Part shown: one piece after another, positions 17,149 through 26,842 of the stretch
Numbering within the stretch: position 1 is the first letter of the stretch
Layout: each line of letters begins with the position of its first letter
NCBI RefSeq assembly: GCF_004216695.1
Contig: NZ_SGXC01000004.1
Coordinates: 248,001 to 312,000, forward strand
DNA from: Pigmentiphaga kullae
GTDB lineage: Bacteria > Pseudomonadota > Gammaproteobacteria > Burkholderiales > Burkholderiaceae_B
DNA: 64,000 nt
Direction of reading: 5' to 3'
Position numbers and translations under genes: made by a program
The notes under the pieces: model-generated
Seen by the model: only the letters and a program-made list of their open reading frames with translations
The model's database searches: none
Told to the model about the DNA's origin: nothing

Positions 17149-18123
17149 TCAGTCCGGATGAGGGCTCGGGCGAAGACGGCTGAATCGCTGTTCGGTGACT
17201 TTCGCCCCCCATTGTTCGCCTTCCGATTCCTGCACCAGGCGAAAGCCGAACGATTCATACAAGTGGCGCGCCGCGTCCAGGCCCTTGAACGTCCAAAGGC
17301 AGGTCTCCTGGAAACGGTCGTCCACGAACCGCATCGCGCGAGACATCAGCTCCCGTCCGACGCCGGTGCCGCGCAGCGCGTCATCGACGATGAACCACCG
17401 CAGATGGGCGATGCCCGAAGCGGGATTGCCGTCTATGGCCAGGGAGGCCAGGGTGCGGCCGTCTTCCACATGGAGCCACAGGGCCTTGCCGTCGCCGGGC
17501 AGCGCCTGCGCAAAAGCGGCCAGTTCCGTGGCCACCTTCTTCTCGAAGAAGACGCCGAAGCCCCAGTGCTCGGAATAGAAGCGCGCATGAAGGCTCGCGA
17601 CATCGCCGATGCAGCCGGGCCGATAACCTTCGTGGATGCCGCTGGAGGCGCTGCTGGCCGGCGTGCCGGCGCTCTGGGCCAGGGCGTCCGCATACTGGGC
17701 CAGCGCGCGGACCAGGGCCTGCTGGTCGGCGGGAACGATGCGCCGCAGCGCATCCGACACCTGGGCCGTGGCGAACCGGTCGATCTTCCTGCGCAGCGCC
17801 TGGCCGGCGGGGGTCAGGTGCAGCGCCGCCGAACGTCCGTCGTCTTCGGCGGCCTGGCGCCTGATCAGGCCGTCCGCCTCGAGCCGGGCCAGTTGGCGGC
17901 TCGTGTTCGACTTGTCCAGTTTCAGCAGATGGCCGAGATCCTTCGCATGGATCCCGGGCGCGGCGCCGATCTCGAGAACGGCATGGACCGCCGAGGGCGC
18001 CAGATCCGTATCCGCCAGCGTGGCGCGCATGAAGCCGAGTTCGCGGACCAGCTTGCGGGAGAACTCGCGGAGTTCCTGGATGATCGGGTCCGCGGGGAGG
18101 GGGGGCGCCGCCATGGGTTCCAT
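17149..18123 (-). CDS. MarR-type regulator fused to GNAT N-acetyltransferase
   Basis: 324 residues with two domains. Residues about 10-150 are a MarR winged helix with HAKDLGHLLKLDKSNTSRQL as the recognition-helix region and DDGRSAALHLTPAG as the wing. Residues about 165-315 are a GNAT fold with the acetyl-CoA loop RGTGVG, followed by LYESFGF. The fusion is a known architecture; its small-molecule or protein substrate is unknown. I place the start at ATG 18123, not at the frame opening at 18183, because the two operator palindromes lie in that interval. Two matching palindromes directly upstream suggest autorepression. Confidence 0.88.
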   Translation of the reverse strand: MEPMAAPPLPADPIIQELREFSRKLVRELGFMRATLADTDLAPSAVHAVLEIGAAPGIHAKDLGHLLKLDKSNTSRQLARLEADGLIRRQAAEDDGRSAALHLTPAGQALRRKIDRFATAQVSDALRRIVPADQQALVRALAQYADALAQSAGTPASSASSGIHEGYRPGCIGDVASLHARFYSEHWGFGVFFEKKVATELAAFAQALPGDGKALWLHVEDGRTLASLAIDGNPASGIAHLRWFIVDDALRGTGVGRELMSRAMRFVDDRFQETCLWTFKGLDAARHLYESFGFRLVQESEGEQWGAKVTEQRFSRLRPSPHPD

Positions 18124-18139
18124 GGTTTCTTGCTCATGA

Positions 18140-18175
18140 GTTGCGTATCGCAACAATATAGTTGCGGTGCGCAAC
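18140..18175. promoter_or_regulatory. Twin operator palindromes of the MarR-GNAT gene
   Basis: GTTGCGTATCGCAAC at 18140-18154 and GTTGCGGTGCGCAAC at 18161-18175 are two copies of one perfect dyad, GTTGCG-N3-CGCAAC. Their centres are 21 bp apart, two turns of the helix, and they end 16 bases before the start codon. This is a typical arrangement for an autoregulating MarR dimer. Confidence 0.75.
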
Positions 18176-18199
18176 CCGGTCAAGAGCCCAGGGCGAAAG

Positions 18200-18718
18200 T
18201 CAATTCGAATTGAACTTGCCTTCGAGGATGTATTTGCGTTTCGGGACCTTCTCGCGCGCCTGGTTGTTGGATCCCGAAACGAAGATGACGTTGATGGAAT
18301 CGACGGGCTCCAGGTGGATCGGATACACCTCGCCGACTTCGCTGCTGTCGATGGCTTCGACGATGACGGCCTGGGCGAGGCCGGAATAGCCCCCGCTCCG
18401 TTGCATGACCAGCTTGTAGCTGAGTCGATTCCGGTCCTCGTCGAAGCCCGAGGATAGCCAGAGCGGCTCCGGGATCTGGTAGTTCCGGTGGGTGATCAGC
18501 TCGATGATCGTGCTTGGGGTGCAATCGTTGACGGCCACCGGTTCGCCCTTGAACCGGGCCGTGTCGATGCGCACCGTGAACTTGCGGTTGCCCCCGTCGT
18601 CGCGATTGACGAACGAGCAATACGTCGCGCCGGACGCGGCGCCGCAAAACAGCGTGGCCGCCCCGAACAGGGCGAGCCGGGCCAGGCGGCGATGGAAGAT
18701 TCTGCTGTCCGAGTCCAT
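18200..18718 (-). CDS. Secreted protein of unknown function
   Basis: 172 residues. The first 35 residues form a signal peptide with a positively charged start (MDSDSRIFHRRLARLALFG) and an AASGA cleavage region. The mature protein begins TYCSFVNRDDGGNRKFTV and contains a second cysteine in NDCTPS, so a single disulfide is possible. I recognise no family or catalytic motif. The frame stays open upstream to 18925, but that stretch reads through the groEL terminator, so ATG 18718 is preferred, with AAGGA about 13 bases upstream. It is transcribed away from the twin operators of the MarR-GNAT gene and towards them at its end. Confidence 0.75.
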   Translation of the reverse strand: MDSDSRIFHRRLARLALFGAATLFCGAASGATYCSFVNRDDGGNRKFTVRIDTARFKGEPVAVNDCTPSTIIELITHRNYQIPEPLWLSSGFDEDRNRLSYKLVMQRSGGYSGLAQAVIVEAIDSSEVGEVYPIHLEPVDSINVIFVSGSNNQAREKVPKRKYILEGKFNSN

Positions 18719-18810
18719 GGCGGAGCGGTCCTTGCCGAGTGTGTACGCACGCCCATGGTATGAACCGCTATCCGGCGAGTCATCCTCCAAATGCGGTAGC
18801 ACCCGCCGAA

Positions 18811-18846
18811 ACGAAAAAACCCGCGAGCGCGGACGCTCGCGGGTTT
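18811..18846 (-). terminator. Rho-independent terminator of groESL
   Basis: On the minus strand a 13-bp perfect stem beginning AAACCCGCGAGCG (loop of four bases, TCCG) is followed by TTTTTT. It starts about 45 bases after the groEL stop. Strength and direction fit the end of the groESL transcript. Confidence 0.9.
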
Positions 18847-18890
18847 CGAAGCAGTGTCCCGGGCGGACCCGGGACCAGCGGAGGGACTTC

Positions 18891-20537
<1,647 letters not shown>

Positions 20538-20596
20538 TTACGAAATTCCTTGGATAATGTGTTGATGCCGGGGGATCGGACAGCGGGCCGCGAGGC

Positions 20597-20884
20597 TTAC
20601 TGGATCACCGCCAGGATTTCTTCTTCACGGATGACGAGCAGTTCGTGGCCGTCGACCTTCACGGCCTGGCCGGCGTACTTGCCGAACAGGACCTTGTCGC
20701 CGACCTTGACGTCGACCGGCAGCACCTTGCCGTCTTCGGTCTTCTTGCCCGGGCCGACGGCCAGCACTTCACCTTGGTCGGGCTTTTCGGCAGCGCTGTC
20801 GGGAATGACGATGCCGGACGCGGTTTTACGCTCGTTGTCCAGGCGCTTGACGATCACGCGATCGTGCAGGGGACGGAGGGCCAT
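20597..20884 (-). CDS. groES: 10 kDa co-chaperonin GroES
   Basis: 95 residues, the standard size. [21 protein letters not shown] at the N-terminus precedes the mobile loop region [49 protein letters not shown] follows. GroES forms the seven-membered lid of the GroEL chamber. AGGAG lies eight bases before the ATG. The transcript should start near the CIRCE element about 140 bases upstream, giving HrcA-type heat regulation of both chaperonin genes. Confidence 0.99.
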   Translation of the reverse strand: MALRPLHDRVIVKRLDNERKTASGIVIPDSAAEKPDQGEVLAVGPGKKTEDGKVLPVDVKVGDKVLFGKYAGQAVKVDGHELLVIREEEILAVIQ

Positions 20885-21019
20885 ACAAACTCCTGATATT
20901 CGAAGTTGACGTCTATTTGTCAGAAAAAGAGGCTGGAAAGCCGTACTTGGCCGGCGCCACGCCGTAACGCGGCGCCTCGGCCTGTTGCCGGAGGCCTGGA
21001 CGCCGCGTGGGCGGCGTTG

Positions 21020-21075
21020 TTAGCACTCTCTGCAATCGAGTGCTAATTATAGGGATGGCATGGGGGGCTTTCAAG
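21020..21075 (-). promoter_or_regulatory. groESL promoter with CIRCE operator
   Basis: The CIRCE inverted repeat TTAGCACTC-N9-GAGTGCTAA lies at 21020-21046 with no mismatch to consensus. Directly upstream on the minus strand is TTGAAA (21069-21074), a 17-base spacer and a perfect TATAAT (21046-21051), so the operator covers the start of transcription. CTTGAA (21070-21075) and CCCTATAA, spaced 15, resemble a sigma-32 promoter overlapping the same site. HrcA binding at CIRCE is established for this element; use of sigma-32 is inferred. Confidence 0.92.
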
Positions 21076-21209
21076 GGGGGTGGGTATTCGGGAGAGCCCT
21101 TACCCAGACCTTCTTGTCCCATGGGCATTGCGGTCCAATGTCCCGCCCCGCAAATAAAGCTGGCGGGACATACTTGCCGCCTCACGGATTCAAGGGCACG
21201 GAAGGGGCA

Positions 21210-21758
21210 ATGGGGGTCAATTGGTATGAAGGCATGATGCGTTGGGCGCCTCATGTCGATGCGGACGGCCGGGTCTATCCACTGACTCACCTGCATCCTT
21301 TCCGGTATGAGTTGACGATCAGCGACCAGGAACGCGTCGAAATCCGCGTGGCATTCGCCATGCACTGTTTCACGCGCGCACGTGCAGAGAGTGGTGGTCC
21401 TTCACAGCTTTATAAGGATGAGCGCGAAACGCGCAGCTTCTGTCCCGACCGCTATGCTTTGTCCCCACGATTGCCGACGATTGCGCGTGAATTGGCCACC
21501 CGCAGGTGCGGCTACGCAAAGAGTGAGAACTATGTGACGGTAGACGTGCCTGTCGCTGAGGGGAAAGCCGCACTGTATGGCGTATTTCTTAACGTCCTCA
21601 GGGTCAAGGATTCAGCCGGTCCGGCTGTGTTGCTGACCATCCAGAGTGCCTATGAACTGGTCTTGGGGCGGCAATTGCCCATGCGGGGTTCCATCAGGTT
21701 CACACGGCTGGTTGAATTGACGCTGCAGGGCATCAAGCCCCGGCCCCCCAGGAACTGA
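21210..21758 (+). CDS. Protein of unknown function with HPFRYE-type motif
   Basis: 182 residues, no signal peptide or membrane segment. Visible blocks are THLHPFRYELTI, IRVAFAMHCFTRA, DERETRSFCPDRYALS, KSENYVTV and LLTIQSAYEL, ending IKPRPPRN. They look like a conserved compact fold, and the spread of histidine and cysteine (His in HLHPF and MHCF, Cys in SFCP and RCGY) could bind metal, but I cannot name a function. GGAAGGGG lies before the ATG chosen here. Base composition and codons (for example tttataagg, gtatttctt) are less GC-biased than in the flanking genes, which suggests acquisition by transfer. It diverges from groESL and converges on the HdeD gene. Confidence 0.75.
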   Translation: MGVNWYEGMMRWAPHVDADGRVYPLTHLHPFRYELTISDQERVEIRVAFAMHCFTRARAESGGPSQLYKDERETRSFCPDRYALSPRLPTIARELATRRCGYAKSENYVTVDVPVAEGKAALYGVFLNVLRVKDSAGPAVLLTIQSAYELVLGRQLPMRGSIRFTRLVELTLQGIKPRPPRN

Positions 21759-21776
21759 AGGGCCAGAAAAAGCGAA

Positions 21777-21797
21777 GGCCCCCGAAGGGGCCCCGTA
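21777..21797 (-). terminator. Terminator of the HdeD-gene transcript
   Basis: On the minus strand GGCCCC-TTCG-GGGGCC forms a stable tetraloop hairpin, and CTTTTTC follows closely. It lies about 150 bases beyond the stop of the HdeD fusion gene. The plus-strand side has an A-run before the stem and no T-run after it, so it serves the minus-strand transcript. Confidence 0.65.
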
Positions 21798-21943
21798 GTC
21801 TGGCGGTCTGTTGCCTCCGCTTTTGGCGGAACCGCTTGCGCGGCAGTCAACGCTTTTGCCTTTAGGCTCACCAGCTATTACGTCACCGTCATTATTGCTC
21901 GAATTCGAGCAGCGGGCAATCGTCCGCGCTGACCTGCCTCGTC
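21798..21943. other. Non-coding 3' region of the HdeD gene
   Basis: About 150 bases of lower GC content with no gene. It contains a perfect 14-bp palindrome, GCTCGAATTCGAGC, near 21897-21912. It may be a long 3' untranslated region of the minus-strand transcript; I see no known RNA motif in it. Confidence 0.3.
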
Positions 21944-23254
21944 TCAGGCCCCGCTGCGCGAGGTCATGCGCGTCGCGGCCGCCAGGAAGCGCGAGAACCA
22001 GGATTGCTGGACCGGATGGATGACCGCGCGCAGGGCCCGGCTGTAGTCCAGCGTCAGGCCGGGGGTCCAGGCCATGACCTGGGCGCGCTGGCGCACCTGC
22101 GCGGCGATCCACAGTTCAGGCATCAGCAGCGTGCGCAGCACCTGCCGCACGCTGCGGCTGCGCTCGTCCAGCACGCCGTCCAGGGCGGACTCCAGCGCGT
22201 ACGAGACCGAGCTGGAACAGTTGCGCCGGGTCAGGTTGTAGATTTCCTGCCCGCGGTAGCGCCGCCAGAAGTCCTGGAGCTTCTGGTGGTCGTACCGCTC
22301 GAACCTGACCTGCCAGTTCGACGGGCACCAAGCCTTGGACTCGGTCGCGTAGTCGGGCTGGAACTTGCCCGGCACGTCGTTTTCCTTGACCGCCTTCAAT
22401 AGATTGAAGAACTCGGACGGCGAGCGGTCGATGTCCACCGCGGGGTACAGGCTGATGTAGGTCGACGGCGGGACTTCCATGGCGGCGTGCCCGGTAGAGA
22501 TTACGCCCTGCACGTCGACGGCGGCGATGTAGCGGTTGAACACCGGCCGCGACACGGTCTTGTCCTTGGCCGAACCTTCCGGGGTCCAGACGTGGACGGT
22601 CAGGGGGCCGTCGGGCGCCGGCTGCTGGGCGGGCGGCGGCGCGCCGGCGTTCGTTCCGCGCAGGTCCACGGGCGCCAGCAGGTCGAACATGGACGACTGC
22701 TCGCTCAGCTTCCGGGCCAGGGCGGCCACCCGCATGGTGTTGATGCCGGCGACCAGCATGGTGATGCCGATGAAGTACGAGACGGTGCCGGCGTAGTGGG
22801 TGGGGTAGGGCTGGAACAGGAACAGGCCGAACAGGACCTGGGCGCCGCCGCCCAGCGCGGACAGGCGCCACCGGTCGTAGCGCAGCACCCAGGCCGAGGC
22901 GATCTGGAACACGCCCAGCACGAAGTAGGTCAGGCCCAGGATGATGGCCAGCAGCAGGTTGCTGATGGACCCGCCGGCCAGGATCAGCAGGGCGACCAGC
23001 AGGAAGATGCCGCCCTTGAAGGCCAGCACCGCCTTCTGGGCGCCCATGCCGCTGCCGGCGACCGTCAGCGTGACCAGGCTTTCCACCAGCAGCAGCGCGC
23101 CGAAGAGCGTCAGCGGGAAGTAGCGCGCGCCGTCCACGCCGTCCAGGGTGATGATCACGCCCAGGGCGGCCCAGACGAAGCCGATGAGCAGCAGCAGATG
23201 GATGTTCCTGCGGACGAAGCCGGCGCCGAACAGAAGCAGGGCGAGCTGGATCAT
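21944..23254 (-). CDS. HdeD-family membrane protein fused to a permuted papain-like (NlpC/P60-type) domain
   Basis: 436 residues. Residues about 1-195 are a DUF308/HdeD-like membrane domain with six or so helices. A proline-rich linker (about 200-225) leads to a soluble C-terminal domain with ISTGHAAMEV, YISLYP and RRNCSSSV. The order histidine (near 254) before cysteine (near 344) and the GHA-to-NC pattern resemble circularly permuted NlpC/P60 or LRAT-type cysteine hydrolases. HdeD proteins are linked to acid tolerance in enterobacteria; the added domain suggests hydrolase or acyltransferase activity on a lipid or peptide. The substrate is unknown. It follows the MASE1 gene by eight bases. 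Confidence 0.78.
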   Translation of the reverse strand: MIQLALLLFGAGFVRRNIHLLLLIGFVWAALGVIITLDGVDGARYFPLTLFGALLLVESLVTLTVAGSGMGAQKAVLAFKGGIFLLVALLILAGGSISNLLLAIILGLTYFVLGVFQIASAWVLRYDRWRLSALGGGAQVLFGLFLFQPYPTHYAGTVSYFIGITMLVAGINTMRVAALARKLSEQSSMFDLLAPVDLRGTNAGAPPPAQQPAPDGPLTVHVWTPEGSAKDKTVSRPVFNRYIAAVDVQGVISTGHAAMEVPPSTYISLYPAVDIDRSPSEFFNLLKAVKENDVPGKFQPDYATESKAWCPSNWQVRFERYDHQKLQDFWRRYRGQEIYNLTRRNCSSSVSYALESALDGVLDERSRSVRQVLRTLLMPELWIAAQVRQRAQVMAWTPGLTLDYSRALRAVIHPVQQSWFSRFLAAATRMTSRSGA

Positions 23255-23262
23255 GGGTTCCC

Positions 23263-24498
23263 TTATGCGCCGTGGTGCGGCGTGGGCAGCCGCCAGCTGC
23301 CGATGATGAAAGCGCCGTCGGGCCCCATCATGGCCCCCCGGTTCAGGTCGACGACGGTGGTCCACTGGTCGGGCGCGGTCGCCAGGCGGAACGGGAACGG
23401 GTGGTCCAGCCCAGGCGTTCCGTCGGCGGCGCGCAGGCGTTCGCGCAGGCCCTGGCGGTCGTCCGGATGGACCTGTCGCAGCACTTCGTCCAACGTTCCG
23501 GGGCCGGGGCGGGCGTCGGGCGGCGCGTCCCAGACGATGGTGCCCGAGGCCAGGTCCAGCCGGTACAGGGTCTCGCGGCCGCCGGCGTCGGCCGTGCGCG
23601 GGCGCCGGATGCCGCGGGTCAGCACCCGCACGAAGACCTGCAGCATGGCGACCGAGACCAGATAGCACTGGACCAGCAGCAGGGGTTCGCCCGGCAGGAA
23701 GCCGCGCAGGAAGAAGGGGCCGCGTCCGGCGTTGGAGTGATAGATGACGATGGCCGCCATGGTCAGCACGGCCAGCGAACCCATGCGGTTGCCGCCGCTG
23801 AGCGTCGCCACGGTGGCCAGCGCCAGCGGGATGCAGGCCAGCCCCAGCAGCAGCGGCGCTTCGGACGTGGACGGGCGGTGCACGCCGAACACGTACCAGG
23901 TCATGGCCGCCAGCAGCAGCCACGCGGCGATGCCCACGGTACGGCCGATCGGTCCCGGTGGCGCCTCCACCGTGCGAAAACCCATGAATCCCATCAGCAC
24001 CGAGACGCCGAACAGCACGCCGGTCACGGTGGCCGCCCACCATATCCACGCCAGGTCGGAGACGGCCTCCCACAGGACTTCATGCTTGATCAGCGCCAGT
24101 CCCGCGCTGCCGGCCACGGCGGCCAGCGCGCTGACCACGAAGGTGACGGCCACCCAGCCGAGCACCGCGTGCAGGTCGTCCCGGCCCTGGGCATAGCGCT
24201 GCGAGAGCCAGGCGATGCCGAGCGTGGAGGCGAGCGACAGGCCGGCGAGCCAGGCCGAGGGGACCAGCGGATGGCCGGTCAGCGCGGACAGTCCGAGGTC
24301 GGCGGCGAACAGCGCGGCGACCAGAGCCGCCCAGGCGCCGCGCGGCATGGCGAAGAAGGCGGCGACGGCGACGCCGGCGGGGAACCAGACGAAGGACACC
24401 TGGGTGACGGGATCGTCCAGAGAGAACGACAGATAGGCGCAGGCCACATAGAGCGCGGCCCAGAGCGCGAGGCGTCCAAGCAAGCTGGCGAAAGGCAT
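23263..24498 (-). CDS. MASE1-domain membrane protein with C-terminal PAS-like region
   Basis: 411 residues. About 300 residues form eight or more membrane helices with MASE1 features (YLSFSLDDPVTQVSFVWFPAGVAVA, then GLALIKHEVLW). The last 90 residues (ETLYRLDLASGTIVWDAPPD, then EVLRQVHPDDRQGLRERL) look like a PAS or PAC fold. MASE1 is a sensory input domain normally joined to histidine kinase or GGDEF outputs; none follows here, so this is a sensor without an obvious output. The next gene starts eight bases downstream. ATG 24498 is chosen because upstream codons do not fit the domain. Confidence 0.78.
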   Translation of the reverse strand: MPFASLLGRLALWAALYVACAYLSFSLDDPVTQVSFVWFPAGVAVAAFFAMPRGAWAALVAALFAADLGLSALTGHPLVPSAWLAGLSLASTLGIAWLSQRYAQGRDDLHAVLGWVAVTFVVSALAAVAGSAGLALIKHEVLWEAVSDLAWIWWAATVTGVLFGVSVLMGFMGFRTVEAPPGPIGRTVGIAAWLLLAAMTWYVFGVHRPSTSEAPLLLGLACIPLALATVATLSGGNRMGSLAVLTMAAIVIYHSNAGRGPFFLRGFLPGEPLLLVQCYLVSVAMLQVFVRVLTRGIRRPRTADAGGRETLYRLDLASGTIVWDAPPDARPGPGTLDEVLRQVHPDDRQGLRERLRAADGTPGLDHPFPFRLATAPDQWTTVVDLNRGAMMGPDGAFIIGSWRLPTPHHGA

Positions 24499-24581
24499 GG
24501 CGATTCCCGGTGGTTGTTCTTGTGGCCGTCGAAGCGGCTCTGCCCAGGCGAAAGTATAAGGAAAAAAGATGACACGGCCGT

Positions 24582-25025
24582 TCAACGGCCGGGGTTCGCC
24601 ACCTTCTGCAATTCATGGTTGCCGGCCAGCGGGCCCTGGGGACGCGTGCCGTCCGTGTACAGTTGGATGAGCCGTCCCTCGGCCACGAAATACTGCCGTC
24701 CGTCCCCGGCCTGGTCCAGGGTGATGCGCGTGCCGTCGGGCTGCCAGGTGAAGCTGCCTTCGACGCGGTCGGCGCGCGGCTGGCGGTCGAGATACTGGGT
24801 CTCCAGTTCGTAGCGGCCATCCTGGCGCAGCGTGAGCCGGGTCCGGATGCCCGGGCAGTCGGCGCAGGGAAGCGTGCCTTCGTAGACGCCGTTCCAGTCC
24901 AGCGCGTTGCGGGCGTTGTGCCCGTCGACGACGGGGCTGGCGGCCGGCGTGTCGGGTTCCCTGGGAGGCGCGTCGCAGCCGGCGATGAGCACGGCGGCAA
25001 GGCACGCGAAGGCGGCGGTTTTCAT
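24582..25025 (-). CDS. NlpE N-terminal domain lipoprotein
   Basis: 147 residues with a lipoprotein signal: LIAGC places the lipidated cysteine at position 17. The mature domain shows the NlpE N-terminal pattern WNGVYEGTLPCADCPGIRTRLTL with the CxxC pair and ends in a small beta-barrel (EGSFTWQPDG, RLIQLYTDG). In E. coli NlpE this domain senses surface contact and copper and triggers the Cpx response; here the C-terminal domain of E. coli NlpE is absent. A D at position +2 (CDAPP) would keep an E. coli lipoprotein at the inner membrane, but this rule is less certain in other bacteria. Confidence 0.85.
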   Translation of the reverse strand: MKTAAFACLAAVLIAGCDAPPREPDTPAASPVVDGHNARNALDWNGVYEGTLPCADCPGIRTRLTLRQDGRYELETQYLDRQPRADRVEGSFTWQPDGTRITLDQAGDGRQYFVAEGRLIQLYTDGTRPQGPLAGNHELQKVANPGR

Positions 25026-25124
25026 GATGTCGCTCCGGTTGCCGGCGCTCGCGCGGGGGCGCGGCGCTTTCCGCCAACGGTAGCAGGCGGCCGCCGCCGC
25101 GCCGGCAACCGGATGTAAGAGGCC

Positions 25125-26756
25125 CTAGAACAGCGAGCGCTCCAGCGCGCGGTCCCCGGCGTCGGGGTCCAGCACCGCCTGGTTCCTGCCACGGGACTTG
25201 GCGGCATACAGCGCGGCGTCGGCGCGGCTGATCAGTTCTTCCAGCGACGTGCCGGAATGCGGGAAGACCGCGATCCCCGCCGAGGCGCCGACCGTGGGCG
25301 AGACGCCCGGATACGGCTCGGACAGCACCGCCACCAGGCTGTTGGCCACGGCTTCGGCGGCGGCGGGGCCGGCGCCGTCCAGCAGCACCATGAATTCGTC
25401 GCCGCCGTAGCGCGCGACCACGTCGGAATGGCGCACGGCGTCGGCCATGCGGCGCGCGGCGATCTGCAGCACCGTGTCGCCCGTGCCGTGGCCGTGGACG
25501 TCGTTGACGGTCTTGAAATGATCGAGGTCGATGGCCACCAGGGCCAGCGACGCCTGGGACCGCTGCGCGGCCGCGATCGCGCGGCGGGCCAGTTCCGAGA
25601 ACAGGACCCGGTTGCTCAATCGGGTGAGCGGGTCGTAATAGGCAAGCTGGCGCGCGTGCTCGAGCGTATCGGCGGCATGTTCGATGGCATCGGCCACGGC
25701 CGCTGTTTCCTTGAAGTGCGGCGGCGCCACGCCGATGCGATGGCCGGCTCCCAGCGCCAGGGCGGGCTCCACGAGGTTGCCCACCGCCTGTTCGATACGG
25801 CGCGCCAACCGATAGGCCAGGCCCAGGCCGAGCAGGATGGCCAGCAGCCCGCCGCCGGCCACCCAGGCCATGGCGCGATAGAGATCGGCCGTGAACGCGG
25901 CGGTGGGCGCGCCCACGACGATGGCCCACTGCGTCGTGCCCAGATGGCTGAACGCCGTCAGCACCGGGATGCCTTCCTTGGTCAGGCTGGGCAGCGTGCC
26001 TTCATGCTGGCGCTGGACCGCGTCGGCCAGCGACGGCACGGCCCGTTCGCCGACGAAGCGCGCCTCTTCCCGGGTGCGGCCGAGTATGGTCGAGTCGCGG
26101 TCGAGCACGGCCGCCACCCAGCCCTCGTCCAGCGTATGCCGGTTCATCAGGGCGCCCAGGCGGTCCGAGCCGATGTCGGCGAACAGCAGGTAGCGGGCCT
26201 CCCCCTCGATCGTGACCGGCACGCCCACGATGATGGTGAGCCCGCGTCCTTGCTGCGGCGGCCCCAGCCGGGCCACCATGGGATGGCTGCCGCGGCTGGA
26301 GACGTGCGGCAGGTCCGGCAGCCGGGCGCGCGGCTGGAGCGAGCCGGGGCGGGCCGTGGAGGTGTCCAGGATCTCGTTGCCGCGCAGGTCGGTCAGCACG
26401 TAGCGATCGATGTCCTGGTATTTGAGCGCCTCGATGGCCCGCAACTGAAACGAGTCCAGGTCGGCGCGCACCAGGTCGCTGGATCCGGCCAGCACGCGCA
26501 GGCCGGCACCTATGCCTTCAAGCTCCTGGTCCAGGTCGGCGGCCAGGCTGCGGGCGGTCAGGATGGTGGTTTCGTAGATGCGGGTCTTGCGCAGCGCGTA
26601 GGTCTCGTACACCGCGAGGCCGGCGACCAGCGTGGCGGGAAGCGTGCAGACGACGACCAGGGCGAGCAGGCCGATGCGTATCGAGATCGTTCCGCCGCGC
26701 CGGGCATGGCCGGCCGGCGTATTGGATAAAGAGGACTGCGCTGGAACGGATGTCAT
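25125..26756 (-). CDS. Membrane diguanylate cyclase with dCache-type sensor and GGDEF domain
   Basis: 543 residues. A transmembrane helix (about 25-50) and a second near 300 bracket a periplasmic dCache-like sensor. The cytoplasmic end carries a GGDEF domain with an intact GGDEF at about 450 and an RxxD inhibitory site (RHSD) just before it. The protein should therefore make c-di-GMP and be subject to product inhibition. No EAL domain is present. It could supply c-di-GMP to BcsA in this window, but nothing in the sequence ties them together. The dacC stop lies 86 bases upstream. Confidence 0.92.
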   Translation of the reverse strand: MTSVPAQSSLSNTPAGHARRGGTISIRIGLLALVVVCTLPATLVAGLAVYETYALRKTRIYETTILTARSLAADLDQELEGIGAGLRVLAGSSDLVRADLDSFQLRAIEALKYQDIDRYVLTDLRGNEILDTSTARPGSLQPRARLPDLPHVSSRGSHPMVARLGPPQQGRGLTIIVGVPVTIEGEARYLLFADIGSDRLGALMNRHTLDEGWVAAVLDRDSTILGRTREEARFVGERAVPSLADAVQRQHEGTLPSLTKEGIPVLTAFSHLGTTQWAIVVGAPTAAFTADLYRAMAWVAGGGLLAILLGLGLAYRLARRIEQAVGNLVEPALALGAGHRIGVAPPHFKETAAVADAIEHAADTLEHARQLAYYDPLTRLSNRVLFSELARRAIAAAQRSQASLALVAIDLDHFKTVNDVHGHGTGDTVLQIAARRMADAVRHSDVVARYGGDEFMVLLDGAGPAAAEAVANSLVAVLSEPYPGVSPTVGASAGIAVFPHSGTSLEELISRADAALYAAKSRGRNQAVLDPDAGDRALERSLF

Positions 26757-26842
26757 CTGCCATGGAGCGGGACTGCCTGGCCCGCTGCCTTGTTTTTGCC
26801 CAGCCTACCATGCGAGGCACCCGCTGCAAATCCGTGCGGGCC

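Noticed and set aside
21798..21943. Small RNA or tmRNA-like gene after the HdeD gene
   Set aside because: Lower GC content and a terminator drew attention, but no tRNA-like ends, tag sequence or other known RNA motif is visible.
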